Source: Desulfobacterales bacterium (GTDB lineage Bacteria > Desulfobacterota > Desulfobacteria > Desulfobacterales > Desulfosalsimonadaceae). Taken from it: DNA of 8,126 bases. The notes beneath the pieces are model-generated. The model ran no database searches. It was not told where the DNA came from and worked only from the letters and a program-made list of their open reading frames with translations. The DNA is taken from assembly GCA_007135795.1 (NCBI GenBank), contig SLIE01000082.1, positions 1 to 8,126 on the forward strand, in the 5' to 3' direction. Shown piece after piece: positions 1 to 6,343 of this stretch (position 1 is its first letter; each line of letters starts with the position of its first letter). The position numbers were made by a program, and so were the translations under genes.

Positions 1-1356
1 AAGCAAGCCCTGCAGGAATTTGTTTTCAATATCAATATTCCGACCCGTGTTGGTTTTCAGACACCTTTTACCAACATCACCATGGACCTCAATGTTCCCT
101 CGATTTTTAAGGATGCCCCGGTTATCATTGGCGGAGTAGATCAGGATGTCTGCTATGATGATTTTCAGGAAGAGATGAATGTCTTCAACCGAGCGTTTGC
201 AGAAATTATGATGGAGGGAGATGCCAAGGGACGGGTTTTTACCTTCCCCATTCCCACCTACAATATTACAGCAGCGTTTGACTGGGAAGATCCCAATCAC
301 GACTATATCTGGAAAATGACCGGCAAGTACGGGATTCCATATTTCTCTAATTTTGTCAATTCAGACATGTCTCCTGAAGATGCCCGCTCGATGTGTTGCC
401 GGTTGCGCCTTGATAACCGCGAATTGATGAAACGGGGAGGAGGCCTTTTTGGAGCCAATCCGCTCACCGGTTCTATTGGTGTCGTGACCATCAATCTGCC
501 CAGAATCGGATATTTATCCGAAGACAAGGGGGATTTTTTCGATCGTCTCGGGCTGCAAGTTCAAATTGCAAAAAGCAGTCTCCTTACCAAGCGTAAGGTG
601 CTTGAACGTTTTACGGATCAGAGTCTTTACCCATACTCCCGGTTTTATTTGCGCGATATTAAGGAGAAAACAGGCACGTATTGGGCTAACCATTTTTCCA
701 CCATAGGTATCATCGGCATGAACGAGGCCTGTCTTAATTTTATCGGAAAAGGGGTGGGAACGCCTGAAGGGCATGAATTTGCCATTGAAGTTCTAGATTA
801 TCTGCGTCAGCTTTTGGAAGAGATGCAGGTAGAAACAGGACAAATGTTTAATCTTGAAGCAACTCCCGGTGAGGGAACAGCCTATCGTCTTGCGCTTCTG
901 GATAAAAAAGAATATTCTACAATTGTTTGTGCCAATGAGCGTGAGTTTATGAATGGTGCAGATCCGTTTTACACTAATTCAAGCCAGTTACCTGTTAATT
1001 ATACGGATGATATTTTCGAGGCACTTGAACTTCAGGACGATTTGCAGATCAAGTATACCGGTGGAACTGTTTTTCATGCTTTTCTGGGGGAACAGATTGT
1101 CGACTTTGAGGCCACGAAAAATCTTGTTCGCAAAATTACTGCCAATTTCCGTATGCCATATTTCACGGTTACACCAACTTTCAGTGTATGCACCAATCAC
1201 GGATACTTTAGTGGCAATCACGAGAACTGTCCGGCATGTGGTCATCCAACAGAAGTATACTCCAGAGTGGTTGGGTACCTCAGGCCAATTCAACAATGGA
1301 ATAATGGGAAACAGCGTGAATTTGAAAACCGCAAAACATATAAACTTGCATCTTAA
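1..1356 (+). CDS. nrdD: Anaerobic (class III) ribonucleoside-triphosphate reductase, C-terminal part, 5'-truncated by window
   Basis: Reduces ribonucleoside triphosphates to deoxyribonucleotides for DNA synthesis without oxygen, using a glycyl radical. The frame is open from base 1, giving 451 visible codons. The ATG at 82 is internal, because the 27 preceding codons (…NIPTRVGFQTPFTN…) are typical NrdD sequence. The family usually has about 600-780 residues, so the N-terminal part, including any ATP-cone regulatory domain, lies outside the window. Visible hallmarks are an MCCRLRLD segment (cysteine codons 394-399) likely to hold the catalytic thiyl-radical cysteine, a zinc site near the C-terminus made of CTNH (Cys 1189-1191, His 1198-1200) and CPAC (Cys 1228-1230 and 1237-1239), and the glycyl-radical motif RVVGYLRP with the radical Gly at 1273-1275. 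All look intact. The stop lies 5 nt before nrdG, so the two are probably co-transcribed. Any promoter lies upstream of the window. Confidence 0.96.
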   Translation, partial: KQALQEFVFNINIPTRVGFQTPFTNITMDLNVPSIFKDAPVIIGGVDQDVCYDDFQEEMNVFNRAFAEIMMEGDAKGRVFTFPIPTYNITAAFDWEDPNHDYIWKMTGKYGIPYFSNFVNSDMSPEDARSMCCRLRLDNRELMKRGGGLFGANPLTGSIGVVTINLPRIGYLSEDKGDFFDRLGLQVQIAKSSLLTKRKVLERFTDQSLYPYSRFYLRDIKEKTGTYWANHFSTIGIIGMNEACLNFIGKGVGTPEGHEFAIEVLDYLRQLLEEMQVETGQMFNLEATPGEGTAYRLALLDKKEYSTIVCANEREFMNGADPFYTNSSQLPVNYTDDIFEALELQDDLQIKYTGGTVFHAFLGEQIVDFEATKNLVRKITANFRMPYFTVTPTFSVCTNHGYFSGNHENCPACGHPTEVYSRVVGYLRPIQQWNNGKQREFENRKTYKLAS

Positions 1357-1361
1357 GACAT

Positions 1362-2084
1362 ATGATTAAAATGAAAATTGGTGGATTTGAAAAATACAGT
1401 TTTATTGATTATCCGGGGTTTATAAGCAGTGTCATTTTTACCAGGGGCTGTAATTTTCACTGTCCGTATTGCCACAATCCTGAGCTTGTGAACCCCGATA
1501 ACAGTACTTCTTCGGACAAGATACCGACTTTAAATGAAATACTTTCGTTTCTCGAGAAGCGGAAAAAGTATATAGAGGGTGTCGTGATCACTGGGGGTGA
1601 ACCTACGCTTCATCCGGACTTGCCGGGCCTTTGCTATGAAATTAAAAAAAGGGGGTTCTTTCTCAAAATCGATACCAATGGATCTTTTCCTGGCTTGATA
1701 TCAGACCTCCTCAATAAGGGGCTGGTCGACTATGTGGCCATGGATATCAAGACTGATCCCAATCGGTATGCACCGGTTATTTCATCCGGCATCAATCCCG
1801 CCGATATAAGAAAGTCCATTAAACTTATTCTTGATTCAGGATTACCGCATGAATTTCGAACTACGTGTATCAAGCCTGTAGTTGATCTGAAAGCATTTCG
1901 TTCCATTGCCAAAATAGTCAAGGGCGCTTTTCTTTATGCATTGCAAAAGCCTCGGATTACGTGTAATGCTAAAATTTTGAATTTGTCCTTTTTTGATCAA
2001 AATATGTTTTCAGTGGATGATCTGGAATTTGAGGCTTTTCAATCAATACTCTCGCCAAGTGTTGCCAGTTGCGTTATCAGGTAA
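1362..2084 (+). CDS. nrdG: Anaerobic ribonucleoside-triphosphate reductase activating protein (radical SAM)
   Basis: Activase that uses a [4Fe-4S] cluster and S-adenosylmethionine to generate the glycyl radical on NrdD. The 240-residue product has the radical-SAM signature CNFHCPYC (Cys30, Cys34, Cys37: C-x3-C-x2-C) and the SAM-contacting ITGGEPT stretch (about 76-82). It resembles the longer NrdG variant of about 230 residues found in many anaerobes rather than the shorter E. coli type; this is from memory of the families. The start is the ATG at 1362. An in-frame ATG at 1371 (MKIGGF…) is an alternative, and neither has a strong Shine-Dalgarno, so translation may depend on coupling to nrdD just upstream. 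The C-terminus (…VASCVIR) matches the usual family end, so the gene appears complete. Its last 42 bases overlap a leftward open frame described separately. Confidence 0.94.
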   Translation: MIKMKIGGFEKYSFIDYPGFISSVIFTRGCNFHCPYCHNPELVNPDNSTSSDKIPTLNEILSFLEKRKKYIEGVVITGGEPTLHPDLPGLCYEIKKRGFFLKIDTNGSFPGLISDLLNKGLVDYVAMDIKTDPNRYAPVISSGINPADIRKSIKLILDSGLPHEFRTTCIKPVVDLKAFRSIAKIVKGAFLYALQKPRITCNAKILNLSFFDQNMFSVDDLEFEAFQSILSPSVASCVIR

Positions 2085-2330
2085 TTCACCTCCGAACTGA
2101 ACCAGCATGCCCCCTTTTTTTGTCACTCTCTTCGTGATATGAGTTGCTGATGCTAAAGTCCTTGTGCCGAATGAAAAAATCGATAAATAGGTTTCGATCA
2201 GGGTGCTGCTATTATCATACGTCATAAGTTTTTTTCGGTATTCCGGCATTAAAGAAACTTTTTTTTTCAGTTCACGATTGACCCAATGTATGGTATTAAA
2301 CGCACATGAAACAGATTTTTGATTTATAAA
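2043..2330 (-). pseudogene. Leftward open reading frame, possible gene remnant (unrecognised)
   Basis: Most of the roughly 310-base gap between nrdG and the small membrane-protein gene is covered by one open frame on the minus strand: 95 sense codons from just after a TAA at 2331-2333 to a TGA at 2043-2045, inside the nrdG 3' end. The only ATG starts are internal, the first at 2249, and that one has no Shine-Dalgarno; an A9 run lies just upstream. The translation has a protein-like composition, with stretches such as NTIHWVNRELKKKV and KGGMLVQFGGELPDN. The part after LMTYDNSSTLIE has a weak, unverified resemblance to chorismate-lyase-like proteins. It is too short for that family and has no credible start. 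It may be a decayed gene, or simply a chance open frame. Nothing else (RNA gene or clear hairpin terminator for nrdG) was seen in 2085-2394. Confidence 0.3.
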
Positions 2331-2382
2331 TTATTATGAAAAGCGAATAGTCTTCTTGTTTTGTGGGGATTTGAAAAATCGT

Positions 2383-2388
2383 GGAGAG
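2383..2388 (+). promoter_or_regulatory. Shine-Dalgarno deciding the start of the small membrane protein
   Basis: GGAGAG, 6 nt before the ATG at 2395. It supports this start over the in-frame upstream ATG at 2356. Confidence 0.65.
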
Positions 2389-2394
2389 TTAATA

Positions 2395-2595
2395 ATGGCA
2401 GGATTTGTTGGTTTAATAAAGCTAAGTGTATTTATAATTGCGGCAGGCTTAATTGGCAACTGGTTTGTCTTGGAGGTAAAAAAAGCAAAAAGAGAAGACG
2501 CCGAGTGGTATAAGCCATACATATCCCCTCCCGGTATTATTATCATTCTTGCGATTATCTTTCTTCCTTTGCTTGGCTGGATGCTTGGAAATTAG
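2395..2595 (+). CDS. Small membrane protein with two predicted transmembrane helices, function unknown
   Basis: The 66-residue product has a hydrophobic helix at about 5-27 (GLIKLSVFIIAAGLIGNWFV), a charged loop at about 28-41 (EVKKAKREDAEWYKP) and a second helix at about 47-64 (GIIIILAIIFLPLLGWML). The positively charged loop suggests a helical hairpin with the loop in the cytoplasm and both ends outside. The start is placed at the ATG at 2395 because GGAGAG at 2383-2388 lies 6 nt upstream. An in-frame ATG at 2356 would add 13 polar residues (MFCGDLKNRGELI) and has no comparable ribosome site. The gene stands alone on the plus strand and is followed 69 nt later by a strong hairpin. I do not recognise the family and assign no function. 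The good ribosome site and clean two-helix layout argue that it is real. Confidence 0.72.
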   Translation: MAGFVGLIKLSVFIIAAGLIGNWFVLEVKKAKREDAEWYKPYISPPGIIIILAIIFLPLLGWMLGN

Positions 2596-2664
2596 GAACC
2601 GTGTATCAGCTTGAAACGGTGTACACAGTGAAAGTCCTGACAGGTTTAATATAGGGAGTGATTC

Positions 2665-2706
2665 GAGAAAGGGCTGGAAATGCTACTCTTTTTCCAGCCC
2701 TTTCTC
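2665..2706. terminator. Perfect 16-bp hairpin between convergent genes, probable bidirectional terminator
   Basis: GAGAAAGGGCTGGAAA (2665-2680) is exactly complementary to TTTCCAGCCCTTTCTC (2691-2706), with a 10-nt loop. It lies 69 nt after the stop of the rightward small membrane-protein gene and 4 nt after the stop (2711) of the leftward gene. The stem has a GC-rich core (GGGCTGG) with A- and T-rich flanks, so transcripts from either side end the core with CCCUUUCUC. The U-tract is interrupted on both strands, which weakens the terminator call a little. The position and perfect stem make it the likely end of both transcripts. Confidence 0.75.
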
Positions 2707-2710
2707 TGCT

Positions 2711-3049
2711 TTATACGTTCCGCTTTTTTAATTCTTCACTATACCAGCATGCAAAGTCAAACATTCCTATAAATTTTTCATCCTCATTGATTATTCCCAG
2801 GCAGATTTCAAATGCGCCTTTTTTGTAATCATTGCCATGCTCATCAAGATCAATCGATTCCATAAAGTCCCTGAGGAGCATCTGTGATGTCCTTTTGGTC
2901 TTATCCATGCGCATATCAACCGGATCTTTTGGTTCAGAAAAAGGGTTCCATTTCTCATATCCTCTTTTCAATATGTGCTTTTGCCTGCGGGGAGACATCG
3001 CCTCAAATATCATCTTTTTTCGATCATCGTCATTTTCATTTGTTGTCAT
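2711..3049 (-). CDS. Conserved-looking hypothetical protein, 112 residues, coupled to the cysteine-cluster gene
   Basis: Highly charged soluble product with no signal peptide or membrane helix. The N-terminal half is basic and acidic mixed (MTTNENDDDRKKMIFEAM…), followed by an RRQKHILKRGYEKWNPF segment. The C-terminal half is more ordered (KKGAFEICLGIINEDEKFIG) and ends FACWYSEELKKRNV, with two cysteines (83 and 101). The start is set at the ATG at 3047-3049 because AAGGA lies 7 nt upstream; a longer version starting at 3094 would add 15 mostly basic residues and has no better site. The start lies inside the end of the upstream gene, with a 14-nt overlap (3036-3049), implying translational coupling and a related job. 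I do not recognise the family. The chance that it is a real gene is high because of the coupling, the ribosome site and the terminator directly after its stop. Confidence 0.78.
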   Translation of the reverse strand: MTTNENDDDRKKMIFEAMSPRRQKHILKRGYEKWNPFSEPKDPVDMRMDKTKRTSQMLLRDFMESIDLDEHGNDYKKGAFEICLGIINEDEKFIGMFDFACWYSEELKKRNV

Positions 3050-3734
3050 CAGTAATTCCTTGCGTTGTTTCCGGGTTTTGATCTTCTTTTTCAACCGGCA
3101 CGCCGAGATATTCTTCCGAGTAATCAGTTAAAAGCGCCATTGAAACCGGAACCAACATCTCAGAAAGACCCGCATGTTTTGAGTTGATCCCTCTTGCCAG
3201 GTCAGATGAAATGGTTAATAACTGGTCATGGATTATATCCATGTTGACAGTAGGATATTTATTCCCTTTTTTAAATCCTGACAATCCGCAAGTCCGGCCT
3301 GTGCCGCCGATTGCCAGGGGGACACCATAAATCCTGCAAGCAAGTGGTCTATGCGCGTACAATGAGCACAAGTCTTTTTCATTCAGCAATGGGCAACGGA
3401 TTCGTTTTTCCGCCATCTCTTTTATGATGGCCTCTTCATCTTTACCTTCTTGTGTTGCTGTGAAAGCCTCTTTCTTAAGCTTGTATACTTGGCGATCAGC
3501 CTTGTTTGCTATTTCCAGAACAGCTTCGCGCTCCTCGCCGAAAAATTGTAGATCAAAATGCTGCTTTAGGTACATCGCTTCAACCAGTGTTAAATCAAAC
3601 AATGCATTACAACAATCCGTGCACTCGGGTTTGCACATCACTAACTCTGGATGTGATTTGCTAACTCGGCTGAACGCCTCTTCGACTTTTTCTGCAAGAG
3701 ATTCGTATCTTTCAAAAAATTCCTTAAACTCCAT
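3036..3734 (-). CDS. YkgJ-family cysteine-cluster protein (putative metal or Fe-S cluster binding)
   Basis: The 232-residue protein belongs by its cysteine pattern to the YkgJ / CxxCxxCC family (Pfam PF03692), proteins thought to bind zinc or an iron-sulfur cluster, with no settled biochemical function. Visible ligands are Cys34, Cys38, Cys41 and Cys42 (CKPECTDCC), then Cys114, Cys123 and Cys133 in CPLLNEKDLCSLYAHRPLAC, the family's second conserved block with the RP-x-x-C-R-x-Y/F-G signature, and Cys149. An extra helical, charged segment lies between the two blocks (about 65-110), and a C-terminal tail of about 80 residues follows the cysteines. No signal peptide is seen, so it is probably cytoplasmic. 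The start ATG (3732-3734) has a strong AAGGAG Shine-Dalgarno 7 nt upstream. It overlaps the following 112-residue gene by 14 nt. It sits 87 nt downstream of mnmE, separated by a parS site. Confidence 0.88.
   Translation of the reverse strand: MEFKEFFERYESLAEKVEEAFSRVSKSHPELVMCKPECTDCCNALFDLTLVEAMYLKQHFDLQFFGEEREAVLEIANKADRQVYKLKKEAFTATQEGKDEEAIIKEMAEKRIRCPLLNEKDLCSLYAHRPLACRIYGVPLAIGGTGRTCGLSGFKKGNKYPTVNMDIIHDQLLTISSDLARGINSKHAGLSEMLVPVSMALLTDYSEEYLGVPVEKEDQNPETTQGITDDNK
3057..3061 (-). promoter_or_regulatory. Shine-Dalgarno deciding the start of the 112-residue protein
   Basis: AAGGA on the minus strand, 7 nt before the ATG at 3049, located inside the 3' end of the upstream cysteine-cluster gene. 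It favours the short start over the one at 3094. Confidence 0.6.
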
Positions 3735-3794
3735 AACTTACTCCTTAATAAATATCCTCTGATTACAGCGGGGATTGGGTGTTCATCCATGTGG

Positions 3795-3814
3795 ATTGTT
3801 TCACGTGAAACAAT
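3795..3814. promoter_or_regulatory. parS: parS centromere site (ParB-binding), perfect 20-bp palindrome
   Basis: ATTGTTTCACGTGAAACAAT is a perfect 20-bp palindrome. Its inner 16 bases (3797-3812) are TGTTTCACGTGAAACA, the canonical chromosomal parS sequence bound by ParB/Spo0J. ParB loads there as a CTP-dependent clamp, spreads, and with ParA and SMC organises and segregates the origin region. The site lies 7 nt after the mnmE stop and 60 nt before the start of the cysteine-cluster gene. parS sites normally cluster near the replication origin, which agrees with the yidC-jag-mnmE block beside it. There is no U-tract, so it is not a terminator. This is the only full match I saw in the window. 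Confidence 0.92.
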
Positions 3815-3821
3815 TTGATAA

Positions 3822-5234
3822 CTATTTGCCGATGCAAAACCGGCTGAAAATCTGATCCAAAACATCTGGAGAAGCATGGCTTCCAGAAATTTCTCCAATG
3901 AGATCATGTGCCTGGCGCAAGTCAATCGAGACGAGTTCAAGCGAGAGGTTGTTTTCCAGGTTTTCAATGGCTTGACGCAAAGAATCATGAGCTCCCAATA
4001 AAAGTGTTTTGTGTCTGAAATTCGGAACTGGTTTGTTGGGTTTGAAAGTGTTTTTGATCTGGCTTGCGCTGGCAATATGATTTTTCAACGTATCGATTCC
4101 AATGTTACATGTTGCGGAAGTTTCAATCATTGGGACTGATCTCATGTGAAGGGGAACTTCCGGCCGGGATGCTGCGCTGATCGTATCGATTTTGTTTAGA
4201 ACGATCGATAAGTTTTTCTCCTTTTTCATTGACTCGAAGAAAAGGGTCTCTTGCTTCGTGGCTGCGCTTGAGGCGTCTATGACAAGCAATACAAGATCGG
4301 CTCCCTGGATCCGCTGATAGGATTTTTGGATGCCGACTTTTTCAACAGGGTCAGGGTCATTTCGCAGGCCCGCGGTGTCTACGAGCGTAATGGGAAGACC
4401 ACCCAAAAGAAGTTCTGTTTCGATATAGTCTCTGGTGGTTCCGGGTTGGTCAGTAACAATTGAGCGGTCGCTCCTGGATAGAGCGTTTAAAAGGCTTGAT
4501 TTTCCGACATTTGGGGATCCCGCAATGACCACCTGGAATCCTTCGCAGATGGATTTGCTCTCTTCATAGGAGGATATAAGTTCCAAAACGGGGGTTAGAG
4601 CCTTTTCTGAAAGCGTCTTTAGAAGAGAAACAGGGTCAAGTTCAGATTCAACCGCATCAGGAAAATCGATCATCGCTTCGATGGTAGCAAGGACTTCAAT
4701 GATGTGCAAGCGAATGGGCTCGATTGATGAAGAGAGCTTCCCTGATGCTTGACTGAAAGCGATCTCAACGGAAGCGTCGGAACGGGCGTTTATAAGATCA
4801 ATTACAGCCTCTGCCTGGGTAAGGTCGATCCTGCCGTTTAAAAAAGCCCTGCGGGTAAATTCGCCTGGCTGGGCGATCTGTATGCCTTTATTGACTAACA
4901 AAGAAAGAATATTTTCAAGGATGATGATGCCACCGTGTGCTTGTACTTCGACAACATCCTCTCGGGTATAAGATTTAGGGCCAGGCATGACAGCAACGAC
5001 GACTTCGTCATAAACACGCTGTTGGTCGGGGTCGACAATGTGTCCGTAATAGATTCTCCAGGGAGAGAAAAAAGAAGGATCCAATACGGGAACAGGTATT
5101 GGATCGCTTGAGAATTTTCCGGGATGGAAAATTGCAGCAATTGTCTTCAGGGAATCAGGTCCGGAAATTTTAATAATGCCGACCCCGCCACTTCCGACAG
5201 GAGTTGAAATAGCTGCAATTGTGGAGGTTTCCAT
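3822..5234 (-). CDS. mnmE: tRNA uridine-5-carboxymethylaminomethyl(34) synthesis GTPase MnmE
   Basis: MnmE (TrmE, ThdF) works with MnmG to modify the wobble uridine (U34) of certain tRNAs, using GTP hydrolysis and a folate one-carbon donor. The 470 residues are a normal full length. The N-terminal folate-binding domain (about 1-120) begins with the typical TIAAISTPVGSGGVGIIKISG-like region. A helical domain is interrupted by the G domain (about 230-385), which has G1 GSPNVGKS (239-246), G2 TTRDY (266-270), G3 DTAG (286-289) and G4 NKID (347-350). The protein ends in FCIGK with the catalytic Cys467. The ATG at 5234 is the only start in frame after the preceding stop, but it has no visible Shine-Dalgarno. 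It lies 177 nt behind jag in the same direction. mnmG does not follow; the next gene is the cysteine-cluster protein. Confidence 0.98.
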   Translation of the reverse strand: METSTIAAISTPVGSGGVGIIKISGPDSLKTIAAIFHPGKFSSDPIPVPVLDPSFFSPWRIYYGHIVDPDQQRVYDEVVVAVMPGPKSYTREDVVEVQAHGGIIILENILSLLVNKGIQIAQPGEFTRRAFLNGRIDLTQAEAVIDLINARSDASVEIAFSQASGKLSSSIEPIRLHIIEVLATIEAMIDFPDAVESELDPVSLLKTLSEKALTPVLELISSYEESKSICEGFQVVIAGSPNVGKSSLLNALSRSDRSIVTDQPGTTRDYIETELLLGGLPITLVDTAGLRNDPDPVEKVGIQKSYQRIQGADLVLLVIDASSAATKQETLFFESMKKEKNLSIVLNKIDTISAASRPEVPLHMRSVPMIETSATCNIGIDTLKNHIASASQIKNTFKPNKPVPNFRHKTLLLGAHDSLRQAIENLENNLSLELVSIDLRQAHDLIGEISGSHASPDVLDQIFSRFCIGK

Positions 5235-5364
5235 ATGAGTGGTAACAGTGATTAGAATATTTACAAATGAACCAAAGGCTTAAAAAGAAGGGTACCAAAA
5301 AACAAAAAGGAAACAAGTTAAATCGTATCCCAAGGTGAATATTATGAGCCTGGATTGGTTTGTC

Positions 5365-5401
5365 GTCGAAGCGTACACTCTCCGGCCTGGTACGCTTCGA
5401 C
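5365..5401. repeat. 12-bp perfect inverted repeat behind jag (hairpin, role unclear)
   Basis: GTCGAAGCGTAC (5365-5376) and GTACGCTTCGAC (5390-5401) are exact reverse complements around a 13-nt GC-rich spacer (ACTCTCCGGCCTG). On the transcribed (minus) strand the hairpin begins 10 nt after the jag stop. No U-tract follows, so a classical intrinsic terminator is unlikely. It could be an RNA-stabilising or processing stem at the jag 3' end, one copy of a dispersed intergenic palindrome family, or a protein-binding site. Only one copy is present in the window. The rest of the 177-nt jag-mnmE gap (5235-5364) is A-rich on the plus strand and shows no convincing promoter. Confidence 0.7.
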
Positions 5402-5411
5402 AGGATGAGGT

Positions 5412-6329
5412 TTAACCGTTTTTACCGTTTTTCTTTGCGGCGGATTTTTTTCTGGGGAGAATCAAGAGCTTTCTCAGATCCCCGTTACCTGCGCTTTGAG
5501 TGCGAATTTCCCGATTTTCTTTTAATGCAAGGTGGACGATCCGCCGATCATGCGAATTGATACGGTTAATCACCATCGGTTTACCTGTTTGTATTGCTTT
5601 GTCGGCAAGCCGGGTTGCGAGCTCGACCAGCTCGGAACGACGACGTTCAAGGTAGTCTTCAACGTCAATTTCGACAGGTATCCCGGGACCAAATTGTTTG
5701 TTAACAGTTTTTTCTACGAGATACTGGATTGAATCGAGGGTCTGTCCTCTTTTCCCAATAATCCGGGCTGCATCGCCACCCTGAATCTTGAAGTATAGAA
5801 TTTTCTCTTGGTTCTGTTTGGTTATTTTTGCATCTGGAGATATCAGTTCGATGGTTTGTTCGAGAAATTTATGAATCCAGTCAGCAGCCGCTTCGTAGTT
5901 TTGCTCGGAGACCTCCGCTGTTTCAGATTGCAGAAACGGCCCTTCCTCTTCCTCTTCTTCTTGATCTTCTTCAACGCTCGCCACACTGTTTTCCTTGTTT
6001 TCTCCAAATGCCTCGTCAACCAACGCGGATATTTCGGTTGAGACCTCAATAACAAAGGGCTCTGGAGTGATAGCGGCAGCGGGAAGAGTGTCTGATAAAT
6101 CAGATTCTGCCTTGACTGGCTCGGATTCTGGTTCTATTGAGATGTCATTGGATCTCGGCGTGGATACACGAATATGAGCTTTTTTCGCGCCAACAAGACC
6201 GAAGATTCCGCTAGATCCGTGTGATATAATGTCATATCTCAGTCGGTCCCTGGCAATATTCAGTTCTTTGCAAGCTTTTTCAATAGCTTTGTCTACGCTT
6301 TTATCTTCAAAGTCGATAAACGCACTCAT
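5412..6329 (-). CDS. jag: Jag/KhpB (EloR) RNA-binding protein: Jag_N, KH and R3H domains
   Basis: SpoIIIJ-associated protein Jag, also called KhpB or EloR, binds RNA, and in Gram-positive bacteria affects cell elongation and division with KhpA. The 305 residues comprise a Jag_N domain (about 1-56, with HGSSGIFGLVGAKKAHIRV), a variable acidic linker (about 57-148) with a run of glutamates at 124-129, a KH domain (about 150-222, GxxG loop GKRG at 192-195) and an R3H domain (about 225-291, Arg262-x3-His266). A lysine-rich tail (KKSAAKKNGKNG) follows. The start ATG (6327-6329) has a strong AGGAGG Shine-Dalgarno 6 nt upstream. It lies 14 nt behind yidC, so the pair is co-transcribed, the standard arrangement in many phyla. 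The linker is the only poorly conserved part. Confidence 0.96.
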   Translation of the reverse strand: MSAFIDFEDKSVDKAIEKACKELNIARDRLRYDIISHGSSGIFGLVGAKKAHIRVSTPRSNDISIEPESEPVKAESDLSDTLPAAAITPEPFVIEVSTEISALVDEAFGENKENSVASVEEDQEEEEEEGPFLQSETAEVSEQNYEAAADWIHKFLEQTIELISPDAKITKQNQEKILYFKIQGGDAARIIGKRGQTLDSIQYLVEKTVNKQFGPGIPVEIDVEDYLERRRSELVELATRLADKAIQTGKPMVINRINSHDRRIVHLALKENREIRTQSAGNGDLRKLLILPRKKSAAKKNGKNG

Positions 6330-6343
6330 GAAATGCCTCCTGC

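Noticed and set aside
2102..2751. Ten-base repeat ACCAGCATGC near 2102 and 2742
   Set aside because: A single short match with no flanking similarity; expected by chance in a window of this size.
3795..3814. The palindrome as an intrinsic terminator for mnmE
   Set aside because: There is no U-tract on either side, and the sequence exactly matches parS, which explains the symmetry better.
3641..4075. 144-residue minus-strand ORF spanning the mnmE 3' end and the cysteine-cluster 5' end
   Set aside because: Out-of-frame shadow of two well-supported genes; its sequence resembles no family and it reads through the parS site.
5843..6055. 70-residue minus-strand ORF rich in lysine and arginine, inside jag
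   Set aside because: It is a frame shadow of the glutamate-rich jag linker; GAA/GAG runs read out of frame give Lys/Arg.
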